Source: Desulfurobacteriaceae bacterium
GTDB taxonomy: Bacteria; Aquificota; Aquificia; Desulfurobacteriales; Desulfurobacteriaceae
DNA length: 34,823 nt
NCBI GenBank assembly: GCA_027013575.1
Contig: JALWGN010000053.1
Location: 1-34,823, forward strand
Direction of reading: 5' to 3'
The position numbers were made by a program, and so were the translations under genes. Under the pieces are notes generated by a model, which saw only the letters and a list, made by a program, of their open reading frames with translations, was not told the origin of the DNA and did no database searches. Positions 7,933 to 16,511 of the stretch are shown here, one piece after another; position 1 is the first letter of the stretch; each line of letters begins with the position of its first letter.

Positions 7933-9012
7933 TTGACGATTAGAGGAGTCCTTATTGAGACGGCGTACAGACGGCTCGGAACGGTTTCTCTCTCTCCAGA
8001 CGGCCTTGACGAGGTGCTGGAGAGGGTAAAGGAGCTGTGGCGGGAGCTCCCATCTCCGGCACCACCGGAGCGTGCCGGAGCGGTTGACGGAAGCAGAAAC
8101 AGAAAGGAGTTTTCAGGTTACGTCGTTTACGCAGTAGGAGCAGCGTCTGCCACCTTTAAAGGCTCCGACCCTGAAGACCTTGAGATAGAGGCAGACGTTG
8201 ACCTTCTAAAGCCCTACGAGTATTCAGACTCAAGGCTCAGAATACTTATGGGGATTTTAGAGTTTAAGAGAGCCCTCTCCCTCCTGCCGGAAGTCTCCCT
8301 TCTGATGCTTGACGGCTCCATGCTGGGAGCTCTGGTAAGGCCCCCTTCCTTTTACCACGAAGTGGAGAAGGAAATTAGAGAGGTTGTAGAGGAGCTCTTT
8401 GAGGAGCTGAAGGAGAGTTACTCACCGGGGAAGATAAACTCAAAGGAGTTCTACTCACGGTTCCCCAAAACGATCTCCGGAAGGGATTACGCCGTAGCTG
8501 CAGGCTACCTTGAATACCTTGAGTACCTCTACACCATCCACCTCCTCCTTAAAAGGGCAAAAGATGAGGGGAAACTCCTCGTTGCCGTATCAAAGAGGTC
8601 AGACTCCCGACTCCACTCACTTGACAGACTCCTTCCCGACATAGCAGTTCTCAACCTTTTAAACCTGCCGCCTGGATTTACCGAGCCGGAGTTTGGAAGG
8701 AAAGTAGATACAGAGAGAAAGTTCAAGTACCCCGGGGAGTTTGACGACCTATTAAGGAGTTTTGAGTTTACCGTCTCCTACCTGAAGCTCGGGGAGTGGG
8801 TTCACAAGCTGGAACTCCTTGAGACTTCAGAGAACAGGTTAAAGAGCTTTGAGAGAGTTCTCTCTCACCTTAACTTCTACTCAGTCTCCGGCTACCCTTA
8901 CCCCCTTGCCGAAGTCCACAGGAGCGTAAAGATAACCTCTTCCGACGTAGAAGAGGTTCTCAGGATACTGAAGCTTAGGGGGATTACCGGCAGGGAGGCA
9001 CTGGGTGAGTAA
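7933..9012 (+). CDS. nurA: NurA-domain 5'-3' nuclease
   Basis: The 359-residue protein has the NurA landmarks: AGAVDGSRNRK (Asp52), LLMLDGSML (Asp127), and AVSKRSDSRL in the second half, which supply acidic and basic catalytic residues. The family resects DNA ends together with the HerA translocase and Mre11-Rad50, mainly in archaea and in some thermophilic bacteria. HerA is not in this window. The start is TTG six bases after GGAGGT. The stop overlaps the next gene, a methyltransferase, by eight bases. Length is within the family range. I am fairly sure of the family but not of the partner proteins. Confidence 0.85.
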   Translation: MTIRGVLIETAYRRLGTVSLSPDGLDEVLERVKELWRELPSPAPPERAGAVDGSRNRKEFSGYVVYAVGAASATFKGSDPEDLEIEADVDLLKPYEYSDSRLRILMGILEFKRALSLLPEVSLLMLDGSMLGALVRPPSFYHEVEKEIREVVEELFEELKESYSPGKINSKEFYSRFPKTISGRDYAVAAGYLEYLEYLYTIHLLLKRAKDEGKLLVAVSKRSDSRLHSLDRLLPDIAVLNLLNLPPGFTEPEFGRKVDTERKFKYPGEFDDLLRSFEFTVSYLKLGEWVHKLELLETSENRLKSFERVLSHLNFYSVSGYPYPLAEVHRSVKITSSDVEEVLRILKLRGITGREALGE

Positions 9013-9697
9013 CCCCTTTACCGGCAGAGTTGCCAGGGAGTACGACTCCTTCTTTGAAACGCCCTTCGGAAGAGCTGTTCTGAAACTGGAAGGGGAGCTC
9101 CTTCTGAACCTGCTCCTCCCCTACAGGGAGGGGGAGCTCCTTGAGGTTGGCTGCGGAACGGGAATCTGGATGAAGTTCTTGAAAGAGAAGGAGTTTAAAG
9201 AGCCTACAGGTCTAGACCTGTCACTTGACATGCTCCGCCGGGCAAAGAAGAAGGGACTGAAAAAGCTAGTAAACGGAACGGCGCTCAGTCTGCCGTTCCC
9301 AGACGACTCGTTTGACGTCTCCCTCTTTATAACAAGCCTTGAGTTCGTTACAGACAGAAAGAGAGCTCTCCTTGAGGCCACAAGAGTTTCAAGGGAGGCC
9401 GTAGTCGTTACCTTTCTCAACCGCCACTCACTTTTAAACCTCTACAGAGAGGCAAGGAGATTTTTGGGGAACTCAGTCTACTCCTCCGCAAACTTCCTGA
9501 CCAGAGGGGAGCTCCTCAAGCTCTCACGGTACGTTGGCGAGGTAGGTAGAAAGAGGCTAAAACTGGAAAAGTTCCTTACGACGCTTAATTTAAGTATCGC
9601 CAACTTTGTAAACGAAGAGTGGGAGAGGAGAATAGGTTTCAACTCCCCGTTTGGAGCCTTTGCAGCAGCCCTCTTTAAGGTTAAACGATGGAGTTAG
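9005..9697 (+). CDS. Class I SAM-dependent methyltransferase
   Basis: The 230-residue protein begins with GTG inside the end of nurA. It has the SAM-binding motif I LLEVGCGTGIWMKFL, the acidic strand end GLDLSLDML (motif II region), and LPFPDDSFDVSLFITSLEFV (motif III/IV), followed by RKRALLEATRVSREAVVVTFL. This is the Methyltransf_11 kind that methylates small molecules. The substrate cannot be read from the sequence. Its last ten bases overlap mnmH, so nurA, this gene and mnmH are one coupled operon, though a functional link is not clear. Confidence 0.88.
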   Translation: MSNPFTGRVAREYDSFFETPFGRAVLKLEGELLLNLLLPYREGELLEVGCGTGIWMKFLKEKEFKEPTGLDLSLDMLRRAKKKGLKKLVNGTALSLPFPDDSFDVSLFITSLEFVTDRKRALLEATRVSREAVVVTFLNRHSLLNLYREARRFLGNSVYSSANFLTRGELLKLSRYVGEVGRKRLKLEKFLTTLNLSIANFVNEEWERRIGFNSPFGAFAAALFKVKRWS

Positions 9698-10719
9698 TAA
9701 GAGAAATAACGGTTAAAGAAGCCCTTGAGAAGGGGTACAGGTTTATAGACACGAGGACAAAAGAGGAGTTTGAGGAGTTTCACATTCCGGGAGCCTACAG
9801 CGTTCCCCTCTTTACGGCAGAGGAGAGAAAAAAGGTGTCCCGGGTTTACTACGAGAAGGGAGAAAAAGAGGCAAGGCTCTACGCTTTAGAGCTGGTAGGT
9901 CCTAAGCTCCACAAAATAGTCAGGGAAATAAAAGAGATTAAGGAAAAAGAGGGAAAAGTTGTTGTCTACTGCTGGCGGGGAGGTATGAGGAGCCTTGCCG
10001 TTGCTGCAATCTGCACCCTTGCAGGTGTCAACGTTCCCAGACTGGCAGGAGGGTACAGAGCTTTCAGGCAGTACATACTGAGCCGAATGGGGGAGCTCCT
10101 TAAAGGGAAAAAGCTCGTCGTTCTCTACGGCCCAACAGGTTCTGGAAAAACCAGAATACTGAGAATTTTAAAGGAGAAGGGATACCCGGTTATAGACCTT
10201 GAAGGGCTTGCAGGCCACAGAGGTTCAGTATTTGGAGGAATAGGACTGAAACAGCCCTTCCAAAAGATGTTTGACGCTCTGCTCTGGCAGGAACTTGAAA
10301 GACTGAAAGACTCCCCCTGTATCCTCGTTGAAGGGGAGAGCCGAAAGATAGGAAAGCTCTTTATTCCCGAACCCTTCTGGGAAGCCATGGAGAGGGGAGA
10401 GAAGCTCTACGTTGAGATCCCCCTTGAAGAGAGAGTAAGGATCTCAATGAGGGACTACGGAGTTGGAGAGTTTCCTCCTGAGGTCTATCTTGAGGCGCTC
10501 TCAAGGATAAAGAAGATACTGGGAGACGAGAAGTACAGGAAAATCAAAGCCCTGATAGAGGAGGAGAGATACCCGGAAGCTGTGGCTGAACTCATGGTTA
10601 ACTACTACGACAAGCTCTACGCCCGCTCAACCCCTAACGAGGTAAAACCGTTTAAGGCAAAGAGCTTTGAAGAGGCCGTTTCTGTTGTTGAAAACTACTT
10701 AGCCTCAGCCTGCGGATAG
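9688..10719 (+). CDS. mnmH: tRNA 2-selenouridine synthase (selenophosphate-dependent)
   Basis: The 343-residue protein has an N-terminal rhodanese domain with the active-site sequence YCWRGGMRS (Cys95) and a C-terminal P-loop domain with GPTGSGKT (148-155). The WRGGMRS loop and the order rhodanese then P-loop are diagnostic of MnmH (SelU, YbbB). It replaces sulfur of 2-thiouridine at the tRNA wobble position by selenium, with selenophosphate as donor, through a geranylated intermediate. Its presence means the organism should have selenophosphate synthetase SelD, which matters for the UGA at 5422. It starts inside the end of the methyltransferase gene. Its last 25 bases overlap the convergent SPOR gene. 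Confidence 0.95.
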   Translation: MELVREITVKEALEKGYRFIDTRTKEEFEEFHIPGAYSVPLFTAEERKKVSRVYYEKGEKEARLYALELVGPKLHKIVREIKEIKEKEGKVVVYCWRGGMRSLAVAAICTLAGVNVPRLAGGYRAFRQYILSRMGELLKGKKLVVLYGPTGSGKTRILRILKEKGYPVIDLEGLAGHRGSVFGGIGLKQPFQKMFDALLWQELERLKDSPCILVEGESRKIGKLFIPEPFWEAMERGEKLYVEIPLEERVRISMRDYGVGEFPPEVYLEALSRIKKILGDEKYRKIKALIEEERYPEAVAELMVNYYDKLYARSTPNEVKPFKAKSFEEAVSVVENYLASACG

Positions 10720-11780
10720 ACCCACCTTTCAGGCCTGTAGGCACACACTCTCGGGAAAACCCTCTTGTGGAGCCTCTTCCTTATCTCCTGAGCCAGTTTC
10801 TTATCCTCCTGGTAAGTCCTGTCAAACCCTACTCTCAGGGTGTAGTATTTACCTATCTTCTCTACCCGTACGTAGGGAAGGTCTTTCAGCTTCTCTGCCA
10901 GCTTTATGAGCCTCTCGGCAGAGGTATCTGTTGCAACCTGAACGCAGTAGTAATCCTCAGTTCTAGAGAGTTTCTCCTCTTTTTTAGTGGAAGTCTCTGT
11001 TTCTGCAGTCTGTTGACCCTGAATAACCTCATTGGCAAATTTTCCTTCTAGGGAGGCTTTCGCTGCAGGAGTTTGTTCTTCAGCTGTAGCGTTAACCTTT
11101 TGTTCTTCTCTGCTGGGGTTATTGTTTAAAGCTACTTCTGTACTCTCTGTACTTTTATTCTTTTGAGTGTTTAATAAGCCTTCACTTGACTTTAAAGATT
11201 GCTCTCTGTTCTCAAAGGTTAATTTCTCCTTTTTTACTTCTTCTTTGATTTGGCTTTTACTCTCTTCAGAGTACTTTACAGTCAATCCTGAAGGCTCTTT
11301 TCCTGTGATGATCTTTGCACCTAAAAAAGTGGTTCCGATTCCTACGACTACTATTGTTGCGTACAGAACCTTTTTCAGCTTCTTCTTCAGTGACAAGTTC
11401 CTCTGGAGTGCAAGGAGCTCCCTCCTTACCACGTTGTCCTGCGTGTAGTTCATGAACTCACTTGGAATAGAAATAATCCTTCTCCAGAGGTACTCTCTGA
11501 TTATAAACTTTAGTGCATCTTGTTGTTCATCAGAGAGTTCACCAAAACGGCAGAAAAGTTTTCCATCTTCAGTTTGACACTTAAGTTTAATGTCCGGTAT
11601 AATAAGTTCATTGTAGGCGTCATATGGAAAGATAAAGTCGGCAACAATCTCCTCTTTTCCTTCAAGCAGAGGGGAGTTCTCAACGATGAGGCCAGGAGCT
11701 CCCCACTTTAGCACTTTTAAACGTTTGTTTCCGACCTTTAGATAGGCAGGTATGGTGAATAAGTTCCTGCTTTCCCCCAT
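10695..11780 (-). CDS. PilZ-like, single-TM, SPOR-domain protein
   Basis: From the ATG at 11780, with AAGGAG six bases upstream, the protein has 361 residues; an upstream ATG at 11804 has no ribosome site. Residues 1-125 resemble a decayed PilZ domain (VLKWGAPGLIVE, then FGELSDEQQDALKFIIREYL). A basic stretch and one membrane segment (ATIVVVGIGTTFLGAKI) follow, then about 110 residues of low-complexity Glu, Lys, Ser and Thr linker, and finally a SPOR domain (YYCVQVATDTSAERLIKLAEKL onward to RVCAYRPE). SPOR domains bind septal peptidoglycan stripped of stem peptides. The likely layout is N-terminus in the cytoplasm and SPOR in the periplasm, linking division to a cytoplasmic signal. Confidence 0.72.
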   Translation of the reverse strand: MGESRNLFTIPAYLKVGNKRLKVLKWGAPGLIVENSPLLEGKEEIVADFIFPYDAYNELIIPDIKLKCQTEDGKLFCRFGELSDEQQDALKFIIREYLWRRIISIPSEFMNYTQDNVVRRELLALQRNLSLKKKLKKVLYATIVVVGIGTTFLGAKIITGKEPSGLTVKYSEESKSQIKEEVKKEKLTFENREQSLKSSEGLLNTQKNKSTESTEVALNNNPSREEQKVNATAEEQTPAAKASLEGKFANEVIQGQQTAETETSTKKEEKLSRTEDYYCVQVATDTSAERLIKLAEKLKDLPYVRVEKIGKYYTLRVGFDRTYQEDKKLAQEIRKRLHKRVFPRVCAYRPERWVYPQAEAK

Positions 11781-11804
11781 TTCTGTCTCCTTTGTTTTAG
11801 TCAT

Positions 11805-11899
11805 ATTTTATAGCTATTTTTGATTAATGTATTAAATTGATTTAAAAGATACAAGCAAACCTCAAACCATCTAACTGCGAATTTTATCAGGAGGGAGAG
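11805..11899. promoter_or_regulatory. Divergent promoter region between the SPOR gene and amrS
   Basis: On the minus strand TTAATA (11830-11835) and TATAAA (11807-11812) are 17 bases apart and would start the SPOR transcript near 11800. On the plus strand TTGATT (11820-11825) and TAAAAG (11843-11848) are also 17 bases apart and could serve amrS, which has a CAGGAGGGAGAG site before its ATG. The region is strongly A+T rich. The plus-strand promoter is the weaker of the two. Confidence 0.4.
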
Positions 11900-12907
11900 A
11901 TGCCAAAGACAGTTGCAAAGTACTGGGAACCACTGGAAGGTGGAAAAGTTAAGTGTACCCTGTGTCCTAGAGGATGTGTAATTCCAGACGGGGGTAAGGG
12001 TTTCTGTCTGGTAAGGGTGAATGAAGGAGGAACGCTCTACACAACTATCTACTCAGAGATAACCTCTGCAAACTACGACCCTGTGGAGAAGAAGCCCCTT
12101 TACCACTTCTACCCGGGAGCTGTAATCTTCTCAATCGGGACAAACGGCTGCAACCTTGACTGTAAGTCGTGTCAGAACTGGGAGATATCAAGGCGGGATA
12201 CGCCACACCTTCGGCAGGTATTCACCCCGGAGATGGCCGTTGAGTACGCAGGCCGTTACGGTTCTGTCGGAATTGCCTACACCTACAACGACCCGATAAT
12301 CTGGTTTGAGTACGTAAAAGACACGGCAGAGAAGATAAAAGAGGCAGGCCTTAAGAACGTTATGGTTACAAATGGAAACATAAACATTGAGGCGCTGAGG
12401 GAGCTCCTCCCCCTGATAGACGCCTTCAACGTGGACCTCAAGGGAATGGATAGGGAGTACTACCTGAAGTTCTCCTCGTTCCCCAACCCAAACGTGTGGC
12501 AGGTCTGTGAGGAGATCAAGAAGGCTGGAAAGCACCTTGAGCTTACAAAACTCATAGTTCCCGGCTTTGAGGAGTTCACCCCTGAGAACTTTGAGCGGTA
12601 CGCCAGATGGATAGCAGAAAACCTCGGCAAAGACGTTCCACTCCACTACTCCCGCTTCTTCCCGGCCTACAAGCTTATGGATACTCCCCCTACCCCCGTT
12701 GAGGTTATAGACATGGCCTACGACGTTAGTAAGGAATACCTCTGGTACGTTTACGTAGGGAACGTAATTGAGCCGGAGAGGGAGTCCACCTACTGTCCAC
12801 AGTGTGGGGAGCTCTTAGTCAGGCGTGCAGGCTACAGCGTTGAAGTACTCTTCACACCGGACGGAAAGTGCCCAAGGTGTGGCAGACCGGTTGACTTCGT
12901 CTTTTAA
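11900..12907 (+). CDS. amrS: AmmeMemoRadiSam-system radical SAM enzyme AmrS
   Basis: The 335-residue protein starts with a Cys-rich segment (CTLCPRGCVIPDGGKGFC), then the radical SAM cluster motif GTNGCNLDCKSCQNW (Cys84, Cys88, Cys91), then YTYNDPIIWFEYV and VNGNI-type barrel strands, and ends with a zinc-ribbon-like CPQCGE...CPRCGRP. This order is typical of AmrS, related to pyruvate formate-lyase activating enzymes. The system couples AmrS with MEMO1 and AMMECR1 homologues; neither is in this window, and the reaction remains unclear. It is followed, after a 65-base gap, by a PEBP-family gene. Confidence 0.92.
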   Translation: MPKTVAKYWEPLEGGKVKCTLCPRGCVIPDGGKGFCLVRVNEGGTLYTTIYSEITSANYDPVEKKPLYHFYPGAVIFSIGTNGCNLDCKSCQNWEISRRDTPHLRQVFTPEMAVEYAGRYGSVGIAYTYNDPIIWFEYVKDTAEKIKEAGLKNVMVTNGNINIEALRELLPLIDAFNVDLKGMDREYYLKFSSFPNPNVWQVCEEIKKAGKHLELTKLIVPGFEEFTPENFERYARWIAENLGKDVPLHYSRFFPAYKLMDTPPTPVEVIDMAYDVSKEYLWYVYVGNVIEPERESTYCPQCGELLVRRAGYSVEVLFTPDGKCPRCGRPVDFVF

Positions 12908-12972
12908 ACTGATTTGATAGATGTTTAAAGTGATAAAATTATTAATGTAGCCTGAACGTGAAGGAGGGAGAG

Positions 12973-13431
12973 ATGAGGCTGTTCAGCCCGGCTTTTGGAA
13001 ACGGAGAGTTTATTCCGGTTAAGTACACCTGCGACGGAGAAGACGTTTCTCCACCGCTACTGTTCCTTGATCCACCGGAGGAAACCCAGAGCTTTGCGCT
13101 CCTTGTTGACGACCCCGACGCTCCGGTGGGCGTTTTCACCCACTGGATCATCTACGACATACCCGCTGCCTTTGAGGGACTGCCTGAGGACGTTCCCCCT
13201 GTTCCGGAACTGGAGTACGGAATAAAACAGGGACTTAACGACTTTGGTAGGGTAGGTTACGGCGGCCCGTGCCCCCCACCCGGTAATCCCCACAGGTACT
13301 TTTTCCTGCTCTTCGCACTAGACGTTCCTACTCTGGGAATACCTGCAGGGGTGAGAAAACCTCAGTTCCTTGAGGCTATTGAGGGACACATACTGGCCCA
13401 GGATGAACTTGTAGGACTTTACGGCAGGTAA
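12973..13431 (+). CDS. YbhB/YbcL family protein (PEBP, Raf kinase inhibitor-like)
   Basis: The real start is the ATG at 12973, five bases after AAGGAGG; an in-frame GTG at 12958 would include the ribosome site itself. The 152-residue product has the PEBP ligand-pocket motifs VDDPDAPVG and FTHWIIYDIP and the second signature GRVGYGGPCPPPG followed by NPHRYFFLLFALD. The fold binds anionic groups. The bacterial role is not settled. No signal peptide is seen, so it is cytoplasmic. It is 14 bases from the beta-CASP nuclease gene and probably co-transcribed. Confidence 0.92.
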   Translation: MRLFSPAFGNGEFIPVKYTCDGEDVSPPLLFLDPPEETQSFALLVDDPDAPVGVFTHWIIYDIPAAFEGLPEDVPPVPELEYGIKQGLNDFGRVGYGGPCPPPGNPHRYFFLLFALDVPTLGIPAGVRKPQFLEAIEGHILAQDELVGLYGR

Positions 13432-13445
13432 TAAATTCCCTGCCT

Positions 13446-14708
13446 ATGGAAAACTTGTTTATTCCTATTGGTGGTGGGAACGAGATAGGGGCAAGCTGTT
13501 ACCTCTACATCGTTTCTGGAAAGCGTATTCTTGTTGATTCGGGGATAAGGTTCTCAAGGAAAGAGCCCTATCCCGATTTTGAGTTCCTGAAAGCACTTGC
13601 CCCCGAGCTTGACGCTATAGTTATTACCCACGCTCACGTTGACCACTGCGGAAGCGTTCACCTCCTATCAAACCTCTACCCGGAAACTCCCATCTACACT
13701 ACCCACGAAACGGCTCAGCTCCTGGCCCTTATGGTTGAGGATGCCATAAAGGTCAGGTATATAACTGACAGGAATTCTCAGGAAGAGTGGAAGGAGTACA
13801 GACTTTTAGACGAGGCGCTCTCCCGGGTTGAGAGAAGGGAGTTCTTTGACAGGATAGATCTCGGAGACGTTGAGCTGGTTCTTTACCCAGCAGGACACGT
13901 TCTTGGAGCCTCTTCAGTTGCTATATACTACGGAGAAGGCTCGCTTCTGTTTCACTCTGGAGATATATCACTCTCTTACCAGAGAACTGTTGGAAGGGCG
14001 GAGCTCCCGTCAGAGAGAGCTTCACTTCTGGTTCTTGAGAGTACTTACTACTACTCCGACCGCCGTTTTAAGAGGGAGGAAGACGAGAGGGACTTCCTCC
14101 AGACTGTCAGATCAACAGTTGAAAGGGGAGGGAAGGTTTTAATTCCCGCTTTTGCCCTGGGGAGAGCTCAGGAGATACTTCTCCTCCTCTCTGAAGGAAT
14201 GAAGGAAGGCCTTATTCCACCTATAACTGTTTACGTTGACGGACTTGCCAGAGATGTTTCAACCATATATGAAAAGCTACTAAACAGGAGTCTCTTTAAC
14301 TACTACGTTCAGCCGGCTCCCACCTATCAGGGTCTCTCCTTTGAAGAGGTCTGCAGGGAAAACCTTAGGGAAGCCGACTGTATCCTCTCTACCTCAGGAA
14401 TGCTGGTTGAGGGTACTCCTTCTTTTATCTACAGTAAGCTCCTGGCAAGGGATTCAAAGAGCTCCATCATCTTCAGCGGCTACATGGCAGAGGAGAGTTT
14501 TGGTTATAAACTGTTAAACAGTAAGGAACTCCTTTCAGCCTTTAAGTGTAAAATTGAGAAACACCACCTTTCTGCTCACTCTGATAGGATAGAGCTTGAG
14601 GAGATCCTTGAAACGCTCAACCCCAGAAAAACCTACTTTATCCACGGCTATCCCAACGGTGAGGCTAGGAAGTACCACGCTTTCAACAGAGAGGTTGTGA
14701 GATTTTGA
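13446..14708 (+). CDS. Beta-CASP metallo-beta-lactamase ribonuclease
   Basis: The 420-residue protein has the metal site HAHVDH (62-67), AGHVLGASS, HSGD, and the beta-CASP features: STYYYSDR, FALGRAQEIL, YVDGLARDV, SGMLVEGTPS and a final HLSAHSD, with FIHGYPNGEARK at the end. This is the CPSF73/RNase J superfamily, closest in layout to the YsgA/TTHA0252-type RNA endo/exonucleases without a KH domain. It binds two zinc ions and cuts RNA. Its stop TGA overlaps the TTG start of the next gene (TTTTGA), so the unknown partner protein is made from the same message. Confidence 0.92.
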   Translation: MENLFIPIGGGNEIGASCYLYIVSGKRILVDSGIRFSRKEPYPDFEFLKALAPELDAIVITHAHVDHCGSVHLLSNLYPETPIYTTHETAQLLALMVEDAIKVRYITDRNSQEEWKEYRLLDEALSRVERREFFDRIDLGDVELVLYPAGHVLGASSVAIYYGEGSLLFHSGDISLSYQRTVGRAELPSERASLLVLESTYYYSDRRFKREEDERDFLQTVRSTVERGGKVLIPAFALGRAQEILLLLSEGMKEGLIPPITVYVDGLARDVSTIYEKLLNRSLFNYYVQPAPTYQGLSFEEVCRENLREADCILSTSGMLVEGTPSFIYSKLLARDSKSSIIFSGYMAEESFGYKLLNSKELLSAFKCKIEKHHLSAHSDRIELEEILETLNPRKTYFIHGYPNGEARKYHAFNREVVRF

Positions 14709-16156
14709 GGGTTTACTTAGGTTATCCGCTCTCCTACGCTGACAGTAGGGAATTTAAGCTAAAGGATAACTTCCTGGCAGAGATAGGGGTTGACTACCAA
14801 TCTGTTCCTGTTGAAGTGAAGAAGAAGCTCCTTTCCCTTCTTGAGAACCTTGATAAGAAAGATTACCTGTTTATAGGGGACGTCTTTTACGACGGTATAG
14901 ACCTTCTTGAGTTTGCGCTGTTTCCCCTTGAGCCCCACTCTTTTGAAGAGGTAATCCTTCCAGGTTACGTTTACGGGAAACCGACCTTCCTCATAAGGAA
15001 CCTCTTTAAAAACTCGTTTGGCAGAAAGATCTCTACCTACTACGACTTTAACTTTTTTAACCAGAAGACTGTGGTGATAAATGTTGGTTACACGAGGACT
15101 TCCCTTTCCCTGGGAGGGAAGGTTCTCTTTAACTTACCTTTCGGCGAGTATCACCTCGTTGACACTCTTGGTAACTACCTATTTAATCGGTTTCTGGGGG
15201 AAACGGGTCTTTCAAACGCTAATCTACGGAAGGAGGGAGTAAGGGGAGAAGTTCTTGATATCTGTAGAAGTTGTGCTGCCCGTCTTCTTTTTGGAAGAAC
15301 AGATCAAGTAGAGGTTCCCCAGTTCGGTTACGCTAGGAGTGTTCCACAGTGGGAGGTGGAACTTGCACTCTCTCCAGTTGTGGGAAACGCTCACTTTGGA
15401 GAGTACGTTAGAAGTCCTTCTGACTTTGCCTCATCTCTGGTTCTTGCCCTGTATACTTACGAGGAGCTCTTTGTAGAAAGGTTAAAAGTAGAGGAAGTTG
15501 CAGTTATAGGCAGGCTCCGATGGCCCTTCGTTAAGGCAGTTTCCAGGATCTTCCCGATAAGTATAGATGAATTTTCAGGCAAGGAGTTCCTCTCTAAAGA
15601 GCCGGTTAACAGGAACTTTAAGCTCCCCGTTAGGAACTTCTCTCAGGAGAGGTCAGTTCTAAGGGCAGTTCCTGTAGAGGCAGAGCCTGAGGAGATTTCG
15701 GTTCCGGCTTTAAGGCGTTACTTCAACAGTAGGGATCCTAGGGGCGTTAGGGTAATAGAGGAACTCTTGAGTTTAGACCTTGACGGTGAAAGCCTTACCT
15801 CTTTTATATACGAACTTCTAACAGTTATGAGAAGGTGTTCTTCAAGGAACTCCACTGACGTTGCTTATTTAAACAGTGCCATTGCTGCCCTATCTAAGCT
15901 TGAAATTCCGGATGAGCTTTTTGAAAAGGTGGAGAGGGAGCTCTCCCAGGTTGCCTTTAACTGGAACCTTCCCTTTGAAACAAAGCTGAACATTCTGTAC
16001 TTCTGTTTCAGGTTTAAAGAGAGGCTCCAGGGAACACCCCTTTCGGTCTTTCCTCCTTTGATGCTGAGTTACATACGGGAGAGAAAGGTTACAGAGGGAG
16101 AGAAGAACTTTGTAAGAACGGTTGCAGAAGGGTTTTTTACCGTTTCCCGTAGTTAA
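14705..16156 (+). CDS. Unrecognised protein coupled to the beta-CASP nuclease; possible actin-like fold
   Basis: The 483-residue protein starts at a TTG overlapping the nuclease stop. No family is certain. Residues 122-165 (TVVINVGYTRTSLSLGG..., then LPFGEYHLVDTLGNYLF) resemble the phosphate-2 region and following helix of actin/Hsp70-like ATPases. VEEVAVIGRLRWPFVKAVSRIFP further on resembles their adenosine motif. The usual acidic and glycine residues are partly replaced, so nucleotide binding is not assured. The last 150 residues are predicted helical and without motif. No signal peptide or membrane segment. Its end overlaps the convergent small membrane protein gene by 20 bases. Function unknown; the coupling suggests a role with the RNase. 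Confidence 0.7.
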   Translation: MRVYLGYPLSYADSREFKLKDNFLAEIGVDYQSVPVEVKKKLLSLLENLDKKDYLFIGDVFYDGIDLLEFALFPLEPHSFEEVILPGYVYGKPTFLIRNLFKNSFGRKISTYYDFNFFNQKTVVINVGYTRTSLSLGGKVLFNLPFGEYHLVDTLGNYLFNRFLGETGLSNANLRKEGVRGEVLDICRSCAARLLFGRTDQVEVPQFGYARSVPQWEVELALSPVVGNAHFGEYVRSPSDFASSLVLALYTYEELFVERLKVEEVAVIGRLRWPFVKAVSRIFPISIDEFSGKEFLSKEPVNRNFKLPVRNFSQERSVLRAVPVEAEPEEISVPALRRYFNSRDPRGVRVIEELLSLDLDGESLTSFIYELLTVMRRCSSRNSTDVAYLNSAIAALSKLEIPDELFEKVERELSQVAFNWNLPFETKLNILYFCFRFKERLQGTPLSVFPPLMLSYIRERKVTEGEKNFVRTVAEGFFTVSRS

Positions 16157-16511
16157 CTTTTATACTGATGTACGCCGTTAGGGCCACCATTATCACGGAA
16201 GTTGCAGTTACAGAGATACAGAAGGGGAGTAGGAAGAAGTTCCCTGTTTTAAGGTAATCCAGTGAGAGGATAGTACCGGATAGGGGAAAAGGGAGGAGCT
16301 CCTTAAATTTCCCCTTTTCAAACAGTAGGAAAAGAGCTGTTGATAATGTATCAAGGACCAGACACCTCATTGCCATAAGTTTGAGCTGGATGTTCGGTAA
16401 CACGTTAAAGTAGAGAAGAGGAACCTGGGCAACCAGTAGTATGAAACAAAGCGTAGTTGCTATTTGAAGTTTGTACCTCTCAATTAACTGAGGGAGCCTC
16501 TTCCCCTCCAA
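16137..16511 (-). CDS. Small membrane protein of unknown function
   Basis: A TTG at 16511, six bases after AAGGAG, opens a 124-residue frame. Three or four hydrophobic segments can be seen: LCFILLVAQVPLLYFNVL, MRCLVLDTLSTALFLLF, a short one near PFPLSGTILSLDYL, and PFCISVTATSVIMVALTAYI. The N-terminus is basic. It overlaps the end of lpxC by 32 bases, so it is translated with lpxC and may act in the envelope. I recognise no family. It could be a helical partner of lipid A synthesis, but that is only a guess from position. Confidence 0.65.
   Translation of the reverse strand: MEGKRLPQLIERYKLQIATTLCFILLVAQVPLLYFNVLPNIQLKLMAMRCLVLDTLSTALFLLFEKGKFKELLPFPLSGTILSLDYLKTGNFFLLPFCISVTATSVIMVALTAYISIKVNYGKR

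Noticed and set aside
12188-12646. Minus-strand open frame of 152 codons inside amrS
   Set aside because: Antisense shadow of a clear radical SAM gene.
12958-12972. GTG start for the PEBP-family gene
   Set aside because: The codons from this GTG are the Shine-Dalgarno sequence of the ATG at 12973.
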